The notes under the pieces were generated by a model, which did not search any database, had not been told where the DNA came from, and saw only the letters and a program-made list of their open reading frames with translations. Positions 24,338 through 33,118 of a DNA stretch of 64,000 bases are shown one piece after another; position 1 is the stretch's first letter; each line of letters opens with the position of its first letter. A program made the position numbers and the translations under genes. This DNA is from Bacillota bacterium (lineage in GTDB: Bacteria; Bacillota; Ch66; Ch109). The stretch spans positions 62,001-126,000 of the forward strand of contig JABLWZ010000005.1 of the NCBI GenBank assembly GCA_013178275.1, given 5' to 3'.

Positions 24338-24371
24338 AAAAGGAGATACAGCGTGCTGTTCTCCTTTTTTA
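24338..24371. terminator. Bidirectional terminator between convergent genes
   Basis: AAAAAAGGAG...CTCCTTTTTT with an inner ACAGC-gt-GCTGT stem. It has T-runs on both strands and serves both the FabK-like gene (+) and rpsT (-). Confidence 0.9.
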
Positions 24372-24384
24372 ATATACAAATAAA

Positions 24385-24642
24385 CTACTTCCCGAGCTTT
24401 TTGGCCAGCTGAGACTTCTTGCGAGCGGCCGCGTTTTTATGAATAAGGCCTTTCTGAGCGGCGCGGTCGAGCAGACTGACCGCATGCGTGAAGGTGGCCT
24501 TGACTGTTTCTTCCGAACCCGCAGCCTGGGATTCCTTGAAGCGTTTCACCGCGGTCTTGAGGGTGGAACGTTCGGCTGCGTTTTTAACCGCGCGCTTGCG
24601 GGAAATCTCGGCTCTTTTCATGGCGGACTTGATATTGGGCAC
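24385..24642 (-). CDS. rpsT: 30S ribosomal protein S20
   Basis: 85-residue bS20 (M/V-PNIKSAMKRAEISRKRAVKNAAERS), the only clear minus-strand gene of the window. The start is a GTG whose complement ends at 24642. A GTG three codons upstream is part of the ribosome site GGGAGGTGA and is therefore rejected. Lysine/arginine-rich helices fit 16S rRNA binding. It is convergent with the FabK-like gene. Confidence 0.96.
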   Translation of the reverse strand: MPNIKSAMKRAEISRKRAVKNAAERSTLKTAVKRFKESQAAGSEETVKATFTHAVSLLDRAAQKGLIHKNAAARKKSQLAKKLGK

Positions 24643-24806
24643 CAGGGTCACCTCCCTTACAAGGTTATAATATATTTTTTCAAAAAGTGGTCCAGCTTAT
24701 TTACCCATCCAGTCTTCGGTCGCTTGTAATCTAAGCTATCACGATTGTTCCGCAGCGGGTAACGATTCCGCTCACTTAGACTCTGCCGTTAAAACTGACA
24801 GAAAAT

Positions 24807-24835
24807 ATATTAGCACGACAGCCAGGAAAATGCAA
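24807..24835 (-). promoter_or_regulatory. Predicted rpsT promoter (minus strand)
   Basis: Read on the minus strand, TTGCAT (24835-24830) and TAATAT (24812-24807) are 17 bases apart. This would give rpsT a leader of about 155 nt. That leader contains TCTAAG/CTTAGA and other short pairings that could support autoregulation by S20 (inference). Confidence 0.5.
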
Positions 24836-24939
24836 GCAAATTAACCTCGGCTTGAAAACGGCTCCCGGCTTGGCCAAGTATAGTAAATTTCTGACCAGGG
24901 AAAGATATAATCGGTATTTAATCAGAGGAGGTGAAGCAA

Positions 24940-25284
24940 GTGAGCAACTCCAGTCTGATCGGAACCGCTATCCGGTTCGTGGTCTCGGCTCTGGTGCTGA
25001 TGCTGGTGGGCTGGTTTCTCCCCGGGATCACGGTGGCCGGTTTTACCGGGGCACTGGTGGCCGCGATCGTCATAGCGGTTTTAGGTTTTGTGGTGGAATC
25101 CCTGCTGGGTAAGAACGTGTCCCCGAGAAGCCGCGGTATAGTAGGTTTTGTGACAGCAGTGGTGGTGATTTATCTGGCTCAGTTTATAGTGCCCAGCATG
25201 CTCTCGGTGTCACTGCTGGGGGCCATCCTGGCGGCTCTGGTCATCGGCCTAATCGATGCGTTTGTCCCCACCGAATTGAGGTAG
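24940..25284 (+). CDS. Phage holin 4-type (PF04020) small membrane protein
   Basis: 114 residues with four hydrophobic helices, beginning MSNSSLIGTAIRFVVSALVLMLVGW and including GFVVESLLGKNVSPRSRGIVGF. This is the YvlD-like holin-4 superfamily; function in bacteria is unknown and a lytic role is not implied. GTG 24940 is chosen because the upstream in-frame GTG 24931 is within the ribosome site GAGGAGGTGA. A TATAAT at 24906-24911 may be its promoter. In many Firmicutes this position next to rpsT and spoIIP is held by gpr, which is absent here. Confidence 0.85.
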   Translation: MSNSSLIGTAIRFVVSALVLMLVGWFLPGITVAGFTGALVAAIVIAVLGFVVESLLGKNVSPRSRGIVGFVTAVVVIYLAQFIVPSMLSVSLLGAILAALVIGLIDAFVPTELR

Positions 25285-25301
25285 TGAAATCGAACCATTC
25301 T

Positions 25302-25328
25302 AATGGCGCCCTTCGGCGCCATTTCTTT
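25302..25328 (+). terminator. Terminator after the holin-like gene
   Basis: AATGGCGCC-ctt-GGCGCCATT type hairpin followed by TCTTTTA. Confidence 0.85.
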
Positions 25329-25443
25329 TATTAAAAAACTCCTGGAAACAGCCAGGCCCAGTCTTTATTAATCCCCGAATCATAACTTCCAGAAAAATGG
25401 CATAAGATTGGATAGCCGGTATTGCATTCTGGGGGTGGATGAG

Positions 25444-26547
25444 ATGTACCTGCGGTTTAATCGATTAAACCGGCAAAAGACCAAGCTGCGCCTGATCCTG
25501 GTGCTTTTTTTTCTCGCGTCTTTTTGGCTCCTGAACGAACTGAGCTCGGTCATCAGCATCGAGAATAATGAAACAGCGTCGGCAAACAACAGCGGCCGGA
25601 TCGACTCTGGCGGCAGCGTCCCGGGGCTCCCGGCCGAACTGCTGCAGGAGGCGCTAAATCAGGGGCTTCCCCCGGGAAGGGACATCAGCCAGCCGGGTAT
25701 GTCCTCGCGCGGGATCACCGGCCAGTGGATATCTGCGGCGTCCGATTTCCGTGACCCGCGGGGGGTCATCGCCTGGGAGCTGAACTGGCTGCCCGCTTCC
25801 GAGTCGGGGGAAACGGGGCCGGTCCTGCCCGCCTTTGCCCCGCTGGATGGTTCCAGCAGCGAGGATGGGGAAGAGGAGTACATCATCGAGGAAGAGACCG
25901 GGCCCCCGAATGAGGGTGAAGGTGTCCCGCCTGCGCCGGTCGAGGGGCAGCCCCTGGTAGGCATCTACAACTCGCACAACGCCGAGGCCTACACCCCCAC
26001 TTACGGGAAGGCCAAGGTGGAGGGGGAGAACAGCGGTATCTACAAGGTGGCCCAGCGCCTCCGGGATACGCTGCAGAATAAGTACCGGGTGCCGGTGGTG
26101 CAGTCGGAGACCATCCACGACTACCCCGACTACAACAAGGCTTACACCAACTCCTCCCGGACGGTCAAGGGGCTGATCAAGAGCTACCCCAGCCTCCGGA
26201 TGGTCCTGGATATCCACCGCGACGCCCTGCCCGGCAGCAACCCCGAGACCATAGTGATAGACGGGAAGAAAACCGCCAAGATACTGATCATCGTCGGGAC
26301 TGACCGGAGATACTCCCACCCCAACTGGCGCAAGAACCTGGAACTGGCCGAAAACATCGCCCGCAACCTGGAGGCCAAGTATCCCGGCATCTGCCGCGGG
26401 GTCCGAATGAAGGACGGCACCTACAACCAGCAGTACCACACGGGGGGGCTCCTGATCGAGATCGGAAACGCCAACGACTCGCTGGAGGAGGCCGAGCGGG
26501 CGGCCGATTGCCTGGCGGAGGCCCTGAGCCGGTGCCTTAAAGTATAA
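25444..26547 (+). CDS. spoIIP: Stage II sporulation protein P
   Basis: 367-residue sporulation amidase/endopeptidase of the SpoIIDMP engulfment machine. One N-terminal membrane segment (LILVLFFLASFWLLN) and a long acidic linker precede the SpoIIP domain. Candidate zinc/catalytic residues lie in GIYNSHNAEAY, LDIHRDA and GGLLIEIGN. ATG 25444 follows GGGGGTGG. The order rpsT...spoIIP...lepA is conserved. Expression is expected in the mother cell, but no sporulation sigma site could be assigned. Confidence 0.93.
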   Translation: MYLRFNRLNRQKTKLRLILVLFFLASFWLLNELSSVISIENNETASANNSGRIDSGGSVPGLPAELLQEALNQGLPPGRDISQPGMSSRGITGQWISAASDFRDPRGVIAWELNWLPASESGETGPVLPAFAPLDGSSSEDGEEEYIIEEETGPPNEGEGVPPAPVEGQPLVGIYNSHNAEAYTPTYGKAKVEGENSGIYKVAQRLRDTLQNKYRVPVVQSETIHDYPDYNKAYTNSSRTVKGLIKSYPSLRMVLDIHRDALPGSNPETIVIDGKKTAKILIIVGTDRRYSHPNWRKNLELAENIARNLEAKYPGICRGVRMKDGTYNQQYHTGGLLIEIGNANDSLEEAERAADCLAEALSRCLKV

Positions 26548-26623
26548 TCCAGTTGTTTAAACAAGCCGCTCCTTGTCGAACCTAAAAATGATATACTAAG
26601 TAAAAATGGCAGGGAGCGGTTTA

Positions 26624-28195
26624 ATGTCCCATTCACAGACGGGGGTCGTCAAGGCCGCCGGGTTTCTCATGCTTACCGCGGTTATCTCACGGGCCCTGGG
26701 GTTTGCCCGGGACGCGGTGATGACCTCTTTATACGGGCAGACCAGCCTGACCGACGCTTACAACGCCGCATTTTCCATTCCCGACTTCCTTTACATGATA
26801 GTGGTGGGTGGGGCCCTTAGTTCCGCCCTGATCCCGGTCTTCTCCAGCTACATAGCCAACGACCAGGACGACGAGGCCTGGAGGGTGGCCTCGGTGGTCA
26901 CCAACCTGGTGCTGGTGGCGCTCCTGATCGGGATAGGCCTGGGGCTGATGTTTACCCCCTCCCTGGTCTACCTGCTGGTGCCGAACCTCAAGCTGGAGGC
27001 GATCGAACTCACTACCCAGCTGACCCGCATCATGTTCATCCAGTGCTTCTTCATGGCCTTAAACGGCATCCAGATGGGGATACTGAACTCCTACAAGCAC
27101 TTCACCGCCCCGGCCATCGGAGGCATCCTCTACAACCTGATGACCATCGTGGTCGGGGTGCTGCTCGACCGCCACGTGGGCATCATGGGCTTTTCCATCG
27201 GGGTGGTCGTCGGAGCGGTGTTCAACTTCCTGGTCTGCATCCCTCCCCTGCTGAAGGTGGGGCTCAGGTACAACCTGAATTTCAACCTCCGCCACCCGGG
27301 GGTGAAGAAGGTACTGGTGTTGATGGCGCCGGTGCTGATCGGCCTGTCGGTCACCCACTTCAACGTTTTTGTGACCCAGAACCTGGCGTCAAGGCTGCCC
27401 GAGGGGATGATCACCGCCCTGCGCATGGCGCAGCGGCTGATGCAGATACCGATCGGGGTCTTCGCCATCGCGGTGGCGATGGCGGTGTTCCCCACCATGG
27501 CCGAGCAGGCGGCGAAGCGGGAGATGGGGGACTTCAAGCGGACCGTATCCCTGGGGGTGCGGACGGTCATCTTCATCACCCTGCCCTCGGCGGTGGGCTT
27601 GATCGCCCTCCGGGTGCCGCTGGTGCAGGTGATGTTCGAGCAGTATCGGTTCACCCATGAAAACACCCTGGCAACCGCCCAGGCCTTGATGTACTTTTCC
27701 CTGGGGATAATCGGCTACTCGTCGCAGCAGGTCTTGAACCGGGTGTTCTATTCCATCCACGACACCTGGACCCCGGTGGTGGCGGGCAGCGTCGCCATCC
27801 TGTTCAACGTCCTGCTCAGCTTCCTGCTGGTGAAGCCCATGGGCCATGAAGGGCTAGCCCTGGCCTACTCCGCCGCCGGGATATTCAACATGCTGCTGCT
27901 GCTGGTCATGCTGCGGCCGAGGCTTGGGAGCATCGGGGGCAGGCGGATGCTGAGTTCATTCACCCTGACCGCCGTCACCTCCGTCTGCATGGGGGTCGCC
28001 GTCAGCCTGGTGGTACAGTGGCTCCCCCGGGTGCTTCACTTCCACGACAAGATCAACCAGTTGGTCATCGTCCTGGTAGGGGTCGCGGTCGGCTGCCTGG
28101 TCTTCGGCGGCATCAGCCTGTTCCTCAAGATGGAGGAGGCCGAGATGGTCAAGGACCTCTTCCTCCGGCGGTTCCTCGGCCGGCGAAGCGCCTGA
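26624..28195 (+). CDS. murJ: Lipid II flippase MurJ
   Basis: 523-residue MOP-superfamily membrane protein with about 14 hydrophobic helices. The opening (ISRALGFARDAVMTSLYG, DAYNAAFSIPDFL) is characteristic and contains conserved arginines of the cavity. It moves lipid II across the membrane for peptidoglycan synthesis. ATG 26624 follows AGGGAG; an in-frame ATG at 26606 lacks a ribosome site. Confidence 0.95.
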   Translation: MSHSQTGVVKAAGFLMLTAVISRALGFARDAVMTSLYGQTSLTDAYNAAFSIPDFLYMIVVGGALSSALIPVFSSYIANDQDDEAWRVASVVTNLVLVALLIGIGLGLMFTPSLVYLLVPNLKLEAIELTTQLTRIMFIQCFFMALNGIQMGILNSYKHFTAPAIGGILYNLMTIVVGVLLDRHVGIMGFSIGVVVGAVFNFLVCIPPLLKVGLRYNLNFNLRHPGVKKVLVLMAPVLIGLSVTHFNVFVTQNLASRLPEGMITALRMAQRLMQIPIGVFAIAVAMAVFPTMAEQAAKREMGDFKRTVSLGVRTVIFITLPSAVGLIALRVPLVQVMFEQYRFTHENTLATAQALMYFSLGIIGYSSQQVLNRVFYSIHDTWTPVVAGSVAILFNVLLSFLLVKPMGHEGLALAYSAAGIFNMLLLLVMLRPRLGSIGGRRMLSSFTLTAVTSVCMGVAVSLVVQWLPRVLHFHDKINQLVIVLVGVAVGCLVFGGISLFLKMEEAEMVKDLFLRRFLGRRSA

Positions 28196-28211
28196 CCCGG
28201 CGCCGATTCCA

Positions 28212-28314
28212 GCGAAGAAAGCTAGGCTACCGCCAAGGGCGGGAGGCGTAGCTGCACTTGCTTCGGAGTGCACTTGCTTATTGTCATAAAGTCCGGCATG
28301 GACTTTATGATAAT
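28212..28314 (+). repeat. Hairpin-cluster intergenic repeat, copy 2
   Basis: Follows the murJ stop. It begins GCGAAGAAA then CTAGGC-tacc-GCCAAG (28222-28237), and contains TGCACT-tgcttcgg-AGTGCA. It ends with a 15-bp hairpin of loop 5 (28280-28314) whose arms are complementary apart from one G-T pair. Homologous to 3612-3707. It lies ahead of the lepA promoter, mirroring the first copy ahead of the rplU promoter. Confidence 0.7.
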
Positions 28315-28333
28315 GAAAGAAAAGATTACAGCG

Positions 28334-28362
28334 TTGTTAGTTTAATCGTTTGCTGCTATAAT
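28334..28362 (+). promoter_or_regulatory. Predicted lepA promoter
   Basis: TTGTTA (28334-28339) and a perfect TATAAT (28357-28362) with a 17-base spacer; start near 28369. Confidence 0.75.
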
Positions 28363-28401
28363 ACATTCGTTATACACACCGAAAGGACAGTAAAATTCAG
28401 T

Positions 28402-30198
28402 ATGCCCAGCCAAAACACCAGGAACTTTTGCATAATAGCCCACATCGACCACGGCAAGTCGACCCTGGCCGACCGCCTGCTGGAGTATACCGGGGCGATT
28501 TCCGAGCGTGAGATGATGGACCAGGTACTGGACAAGATGGACCTGGAGCGCGAGCGCGGCATCACCATCAAGCTGGCGGCGGTCCGGCTCTGGTACACGG
28601 CCCGGGACGGCCAGAAATACATGCTCAACCTGATCGACACCCCGGGCCACGTCGACTTCACCTACGAGGTATCTCGCAGCCTGGCCGCCTGCGAGGGGGC
28701 CCTGCTGGTGATCGACTCCTCACAGGGGATCGAGGCGCAGACCCTGGCCAACGTCTACCTGGCCCTGGAGAACAACCTGGAGATCATCCCGGTCATCAAC
28801 AAGATAGACCTGCCCAGCGCGGAACCCGAGCGGGTAAAGAAGGAGATCGAGGACGTCATCGGACTGGACGCCAGCGAAGCGGTCATGGCCTCGGCCAAGA
28901 CCGGCCTGGGGATCGAGGAGATACTGGAGGCGGTGATCAACCGGATCCCGGCCCCCAAAGACAGCACCGGCCAGCCCCTGCAGGCGCTGATCTTCGACTC
29001 CCACTTCGACTCCTACAAGGGGGTCATCTGCTACGTGCGGGTCATGGACGGCTCCATCGAGAAAGGCCAGAAGATCCAGATGATGTCCAACGGCCGGGTC
29101 TTCGAGGTGATGGAGGTCGGGATATTCTCCCCCAGCCTGCAGGTGGTGGAGAAGCTCTCCGCAGGCGAGGTCGGGTATGTGGCAGCCAGCGTGAAAAACG
29201 TCAAGGACGCCCGGGTGGGGGATACCATCACCGACGCCGAGAGGCCCGCGAAAGAACCGCTGCCCGGCTACCGGGAGGCCACCCCCATGGTCTTCTGCGG
29301 TCTTTACCCGGTGGAGGCCAACAACTACCAGGACCTGCGCGAGGCACTGGAGAAGCTGAAGCTGAACGACGCCTCCCTGAGGTACGAAATGGAGACCTCG
29401 GCGGCCCTGGGCTTCGGATTCCGCTGCGGGTTTCTGGGACTGCTGCACATGGAGATCGTCCAGGAACGCCTGGAGCGGGAATACAAGCTGAACCTGATCA
29501 CGACCGCGCCCAACGTAATATACAAGATAGTCCTGACCAACGGCGAAGAGGAGTTCATCGACAACCCCGCCCTGTGGCCGCCCACCAACAAGATATCCTG
29601 GGTGGAGGAGCCGTTCGTCAAGGCCACCATCCTGGTCCCCACCGAGTTTATCGGCGCGGTGATGGAGCTGTCGCAGGAGAAGCGGGGGCTGTTCCTGAAC
29701 ATGGAATACGTCACAACCCAGCGGGCGATGCTGCACTACGAGCTGCCGCTCAGCGAGATCATCTTCGACTACTTCGACCAACTGAAGTCCCGCAGCAAGG
29801 GGTACGCCTCGCTGGACTACGAGCTGTCGGGCTACAAGCAGTCGGACCTGGTCAAGCTGGACGTCCTGATCAACGGCGAGGCGGTCGACGCCCTATCCTT
29901 CATCGTCCACGAGGACCGGGCCTACCACCGGGGGAAGGGCATGGTGGAAAAGCTCCGGAGCTTAATCCCCCGGCAGCTTTTCGATGTGCCCATCCAGGCC
30001 ACCATCGGCAACCGGGTGATAGCCCGCGAGAGCATCCGGGCCAAACGCAAGGACGTGCTGGCCAAGTGCTACGGCGGGGACATCACCCGTAAGCGGAAGC
30101 TGCTGGAGAAGCAGAAGGAAGGCAAGAAGCGGATGAAGCAGGTGGGCAGCGTGGAGATACCCCAGGAGGCCTTCATGGCGGTACTTAAAATCGAATAG
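28402..30198 (+). CDS. lepA: Elongation factor 4 (LepA)
   Basis: 598-residue translational GTPase. P-loop AHIDHGKST, switch [10 protein letters not shown] and NKIDLP are intact, and the LepA-specific C-terminal domain follows ([21 protein letters not shown] in part). It acts on stalled or newly initiated ribosomes. ATG 28402 ([14 protein letters not shown]) is the conserved start. The open frame to 28258 runs through the repeat and promoter and is not coding. The ribosome site AAAGG is far upstream (about 15 bases), so initiation may be weak. Confidence 0.97.
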   Translation: MPSQNTRNFCIIAHIDHGKSTLADRLLEYTGAISEREMMDQVLDKMDLERERGITIKLAAVRLWYTARDGQKYMLNLIDTPGHVDFTYEVSRSLAACEGALLVIDSSQGIEAQTLANVYLALENNLEIIPVINKIDLPSAEPERVKKEIEDVIGLDASEAVMASAKTGLGIEEILEAVINRIPAPKDSTGQPLQALIFDSHFDSYKGVICYVRVMDGSIEKGQKIQMMSNGRVFEVMEVGIFSPSLQVVEKLSAGEVGYVAASVKNVKDARVGDTITDAERPAKEPLPGYREATPMVFCGLYPVEANNYQDLREALEKLKLNDASLRYEMETSAALGFGFRCGFLGLLHMEIVQERLEREYKLNLITTAPNVIYKIVLTNGEEEFIDNPALWPPTNKISWVEEPFVKATILVPTEFIGAVMELSQEKRGLFLNMEYVTTQRAMLHYELPLSEIIFDYFDQLKSRSKGYASLDYELSGYKQSDLVKLDVLINGEAVDALSFIVHEDRAYHRGKGMVEKLRSLIPRQLFDVPIQATIGNRVIARESIRAKRKDVLAKCYGGDITRKRKLLEKQKEGKKRMKQVGSVEIPQEAFMAVLKIE

Positions 30199-30263
30199 AC
30201 TTGACGAGTTGATCGCTGCCGCATGACGGCGGCGATTTCCGCATAAGGGAGGCGTGAAGGAGG

Positions 30264-31085
30264 ATGCCGGAACTGCCGGAGATACTGAACCTGTCGCGGC
30301 AGATGGACCGCGAGCTGAGGAACCAGGAGATACAGTCCGTAAGTGTCCTGCAGGAGAAGTGCGTCAACCTCCCGGTCGATGACTTCATTAATAAACTCCG
30401 CGGGAAGCGGGTAGGGGAGATCACCCACCGGGGCAAGTGGGTTTTCATGCGGCTGGAACCTGAAGCCTGGTTGCTGCTGAACCTGGGCATGGGTGGGAAT
30501 GTCATCCTGCACCGGGATAGGGAAGGACTGCCCGACAAGTACCAACTCCTGATAGAGTTCGCTGACGGGGCGGTCCTGTCTATCGGGTTCTGGTGGTTCG
30601 GGTACGTCCACCTGGTGGATGACGAAGGGCTGAAGCGCCACCAGATGACCGCCAGGCTCGGACCCACGCCGCTTCGGGACCCCGGTTTTACCCGAGACTG
30701 CTTTATTAACCTGCTTAAAGGCAGAAAGGGTTCGGTCAAGAGCTTTTTAACGAATCAGGCAAACGTGGCCGGGATAGGCAACGTCTACATCCAGGACACC
30801 TTGTTCCGGGCGTGCCTGCACCCGCTGCGCGGGGTGCAGTCCCTGACGGAGGAGGAGAAGTCGCTGCTCTACGACGGGATGATGGAGACCCTGCGGGAGG
30901 CGGCGGACCTGGGAGGGCTGGCCCACGAGAAAGACCTGTACGACCGGCCCGGCGGATTCGAGGACTTCCTGGTCGGGTACCGGGAGGGGAAGGAGTGCCC
31001 GAGGTGCGGGACCGTCATCGTGAAGATCAAGACCGGCAGCACCTCGTCTTATATCTGCCCCCAGTGCCAACCCGAGGGGAAATAA
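30264..31085 (+). CDS. Fpg/Nei-family DNA glycosylase-like protein
   Basis: 273 residues. MPELPEILNL gives the catalytic Pro2/Glu3 of Fpg/Nei glycosylases; the conserved lysine is in HRGKWVF. The helix-two-turn-helix reads ANVAGIGNVYIQDTLF, and a C-terminal CPRC...CPQC zinc finger is present. The zinc-finger hairpin lacks the arginine normally found five residues before the third cysteine (TSSYIC here against GRGTHFC), so activity may differ. It lies between lepA and hemW, usually adjacent genes, and its TAA stop coincides with the start of the tandem repeat array. Confidence 0.85.
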   Translation: MPELPEILNLSRQMDRELRNQEIQSVSVLQEKCVNLPVDDFINKLRGKRVGEITHRGKWVFMRLEPEAWLLLNLGMGGNVILHRDREGLPDKYQLLIEFADGAVLSIGFWWFGYVHLVDDEGLKRHQMTARLGPTPLRDPGFTRDCFINLLKGRKGSVKSFLTNQANVAGIGNVYIQDTLFRACLHPLRGVQSLTEEEKSLLYDGMMETLREAADLGGLAHEKDLYDRPGGFEDFLVGYREGKECPRCGTVIVKIKTGSTSSYICPQCQPEGK

Positions 31086-31830
31086 TCAGCTAACCTAGTA
31101 TTGGAGCGACAGAAAACTTAATCGGTAACTTGACCGGACCGCAGTCAGAATGTAGTAGTCCCAAATCTGTCGTAATCTTAAACTGTAGTAATTAAAGAGT
31201 TATAAAAAGCTCGAACGAGCTGACCTCCACCACGAGGGAATAATAAGAACAGGGTTGCTAGAAGCGAGTGAAAGCTGAAACTGAGCGGTACTGTCAGCCA
31301 CATTGGCAATAATCAAATAACCTAGTATTGGAGCGACAGAAAGCTTAATCGATAACTTAACCGGACTGCAGTTTGAATGTAGTAGCCCCAAATCTGTCGT
31401 AAGCTTAAACTGAAGTAATTAAAAAGTTATAAAAAGCTCGAACGAGCTGACCTCCACCACGAGGGAATAATAAGAACAGGGTTGCTAGAAGCGAGTGAGA
31501 GCTGAAACTGAGCGGTACTGTCAGCCACACTGGCAATAATCGAATAACCTGGTATTGGAGCGACAGAAAACTTAATCGGTAACTTGACCGAACCGCAGTC
31601 TGAATGTAGTAGCCCCAAATCTGCCATTATCTTAAACTGTAGTAATTAAAGAGTTATAAAAAGCTCGAACGAGCTGCCCTCCACCACGAGGGACTAATAG
31701 GAACAGGGTTGCTAGAAGCGAATGAGAGCTGAATTGAGCGGTACTGTCAGCCACATTGGCAATAATCGAATAACCTAGATTGGAGCGATAAAAAGCTTAA
31801 TTGGTAAATAGGGAGAATAGCAGTTCGAAT
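31083..31830 (+). repeat. Structured repeat array, one partial and three further units, 227-bp period (locus B)
   Basis: Landmark TTATAAAAAGCTCGAACGAG recurs at 31200, 31427 and 31654, an exact period of 227 twice. The first two complete units differ at roughly 18 positions, with the first 70 bases identical. A partial unit precedes (31083-31199), and the last unit runs into hemW at 31831. Predicted stems are AGCTC-gaac-GAGCT, CCTC/GAGG, GCTGA...TCAGC, CAATA...TATTG and CGGT...ACCG. No convincing gene: the only ORFs are 63-66 codons on the minus strand with no ribosome site. AT-richer than the flanking genes. Confidence 0.9.
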
Positions 31831-33027
31831 ATGGTTGAATGTTGCACAGGGATAGGACTGTACATCCACGTGCCCTTCTGCTTCAGGAAGTGCCGCTACT
31901 GCGACTTTTACTCGGTCGCGGTGGACTACCGAGACCGGGGTTTTGCCGGGACAGCCTCGGACTATGCCGGGGCCGTGGCCCGGGAACTCGGGCTCTACCT
32001 GGAGATGATGCGGGGGGAGCGGGGGGAACTGCCTCGGCTTACCTCCATCTACCTGGGGGGAGGCACCCCCACGGTGCTGGGGGGCGAGGCGCTGGCGAGG
32101 ATTATCGGGGAGGCGCGGGCGGCTTTTCCGACAGTGGATGAAAAGCTGGAGGTCACGGTGGAGGCCAACCCCGACTCGGTAGACACCGACCTCCTCCGAC
32201 AGCTGTCCAGGGCGGGGGTCAACCGCGTATCCCTGGGGGTGCAGAGCTTCAACCCCCAAATACTGAGGACCCTGGGCCGCGTCCACACCGGGGAACAGGC
32301 CCTGGACGCGTACCGGATGATACGCGGGGCGGGATTCGATAACGTCAGCCTGGACCTGATGCTGGGGCTTCCCGGGCAGACCCGGGAACTGCTGGAGGAA
32401 GACCTGCGGCAGGCAGTCGCGCTGTCCCCCGAGCACGTTTCGGCTTATCTGTTGAAGGTGGAACCCGGGACCCCCTTTCACCGCGACCTCGAAGCGGGGG
32501 AATTGACTGTTCCCGACGAGGACCAGGCGGCGGAGATCTACAGCCGCGCGGTCAAATATTTAAAGGAAGCGGGCTACCACCATTACGAGATCTCGAACCT
32601 CGCCCGGACCGGCCGGGAGTCGAGGCACAACCTGATCTACTGGGAGAACCGGGAGTACCTGGGCCTGGGGCCGGCGGCCCATTCATCGCTCCGGGAGGAG
32701 GGCCGGCTGGTCCGCCGGGCTAATGTTTCCGACCTGGGTGAGTACCTGCGGCGGCTCTCCAGCGGCGAGCTGCCGATTGAGAGCGTCGAGCGGGTCGACC
32801 GGGAGCTGGAGATGGCGGAGACCATGTTTTTGGGGCTCAGGAGGATGGCGGGGATAAGACCGGGGGAGTTCGAGTCCCGTTTTGGTCAAACTATAGAAGA
32901 GGTATATCCCGGGGTGCTGGAAAGGCTGACCGCTTCCGGGCTGATAATCGGAGATGAGGCCGGGATACGCCTGACCGGGAGAGGAATCTTGCTTGCGAAC
33001 GAGGTTTTTATTGCTTTTCTGCCTTAA
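31831..33027 (+). CDS. hemW: Radical SAM heme chaperone HemW
   Basis: About 398 residues. GLYIHVPFCFRKCRYCDFYS carries the CxxxCxxC cluster motif plus the following CDFYS typical of HemN/HemW. Lacking HemN-specific features, HemW-type proteins bind heme and deliver it to respiratory enzymes. Position before hrcA supports HemW over coproporphyrinogen dehydrogenase. The first codon ATG 31831 follows directly on the repeat array; its only ribosome-site-like sequence, AGGGAG in the last repeat, is 15 bases away. Confidence 0.92.
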   Translation: MVECCTGIGLYIHVPFCFRKCRYCDFYSVAVDYRDRGFAGTASDYAGAVARELGLYLEMMRGERGELPRLTSIYLGGGTPTVLGGEALARIIGEARAAFPTVDEKLEVTVEANPDSVDTDLLRQLSRAGVNRVSLGVQSFNPQILRTLGRVHTGEQALDAYRMIRGAGFDNVSLDLMLGLPGQTRELLEEDLRQAVALSPEHVSAYLLKVEPGTPFHRDLEAGELTVPDEDQAAEIYSRAVKYLKEAGYHHYEISNLARTGRESRHNLIYWENREYLGLGPAAHSSLREEGRLVRRANVSDLGEYLRRLSSGELPIESVERVDRELEMAETMFLGLRRMAGIRPGEFESRFGQTIEEVYPGVLERLTASGLIIGDEAGIRLTGRGILLANEVFIAFLP

Positions 33028-33035
33028 CAGACAAC

Positions 33036-33064
33036 TTGACAAACCCAGGTAGGGGTGTTAATTT
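33036..33064 (+). promoter_or_regulatory. Predicted heat-shock operon promoter
   Basis: Perfect TTGACA (33036-33041) and TAATTT (33059-33064), 17 bases apart, directly upstream of the CIRCE operator. Confidence 0.75.
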
Positions 33065-33076
33065 TTTAATAGGTGT

Positions 33077-33103
33077 TTAGCACTCAATGGACAAGAGTGC
33101 TAA
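33077..33103 (+). promoter_or_regulatory. CIRCE operator
   Basis: TTAGCACTC-N9-GAGTGCTAA, a perfect copy of the HrcA-binding inverted repeat, just after the predicted start site and 16 bases before hrcA. HrcA should repress the operon unless GroEL is titrated by unfolded protein. Confidence 0.98.
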
Positions 33104-33118
33104 CAAGGGGGTGGTCCG

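Noticed and set aside
28258..28401. Longer lepA start
   Set aside because: The extension would run through the hairpin repeat and the promoter and has no similarity to LepA.
31200..31627. Two similar minus-strand ORFs of 63 and 66 codons in the tandem array
   Set aside because: They repeat because the DNA repeats; the 227-bp period is not a multiple of three. No ribosome site is seen, no known domain, and the other copies break the frame.
31083..31830. CRISPR array
   Set aside because: Units are 227 bp and similar throughout, with no short repeat/unique spacer alternation and no cas genes.
31083..31830. Group II intron or other ribozyme
   Set aside because: No domain V-like hairpin or intron boundary sequences were found, no reverse transcriptase, and the units are far too short.
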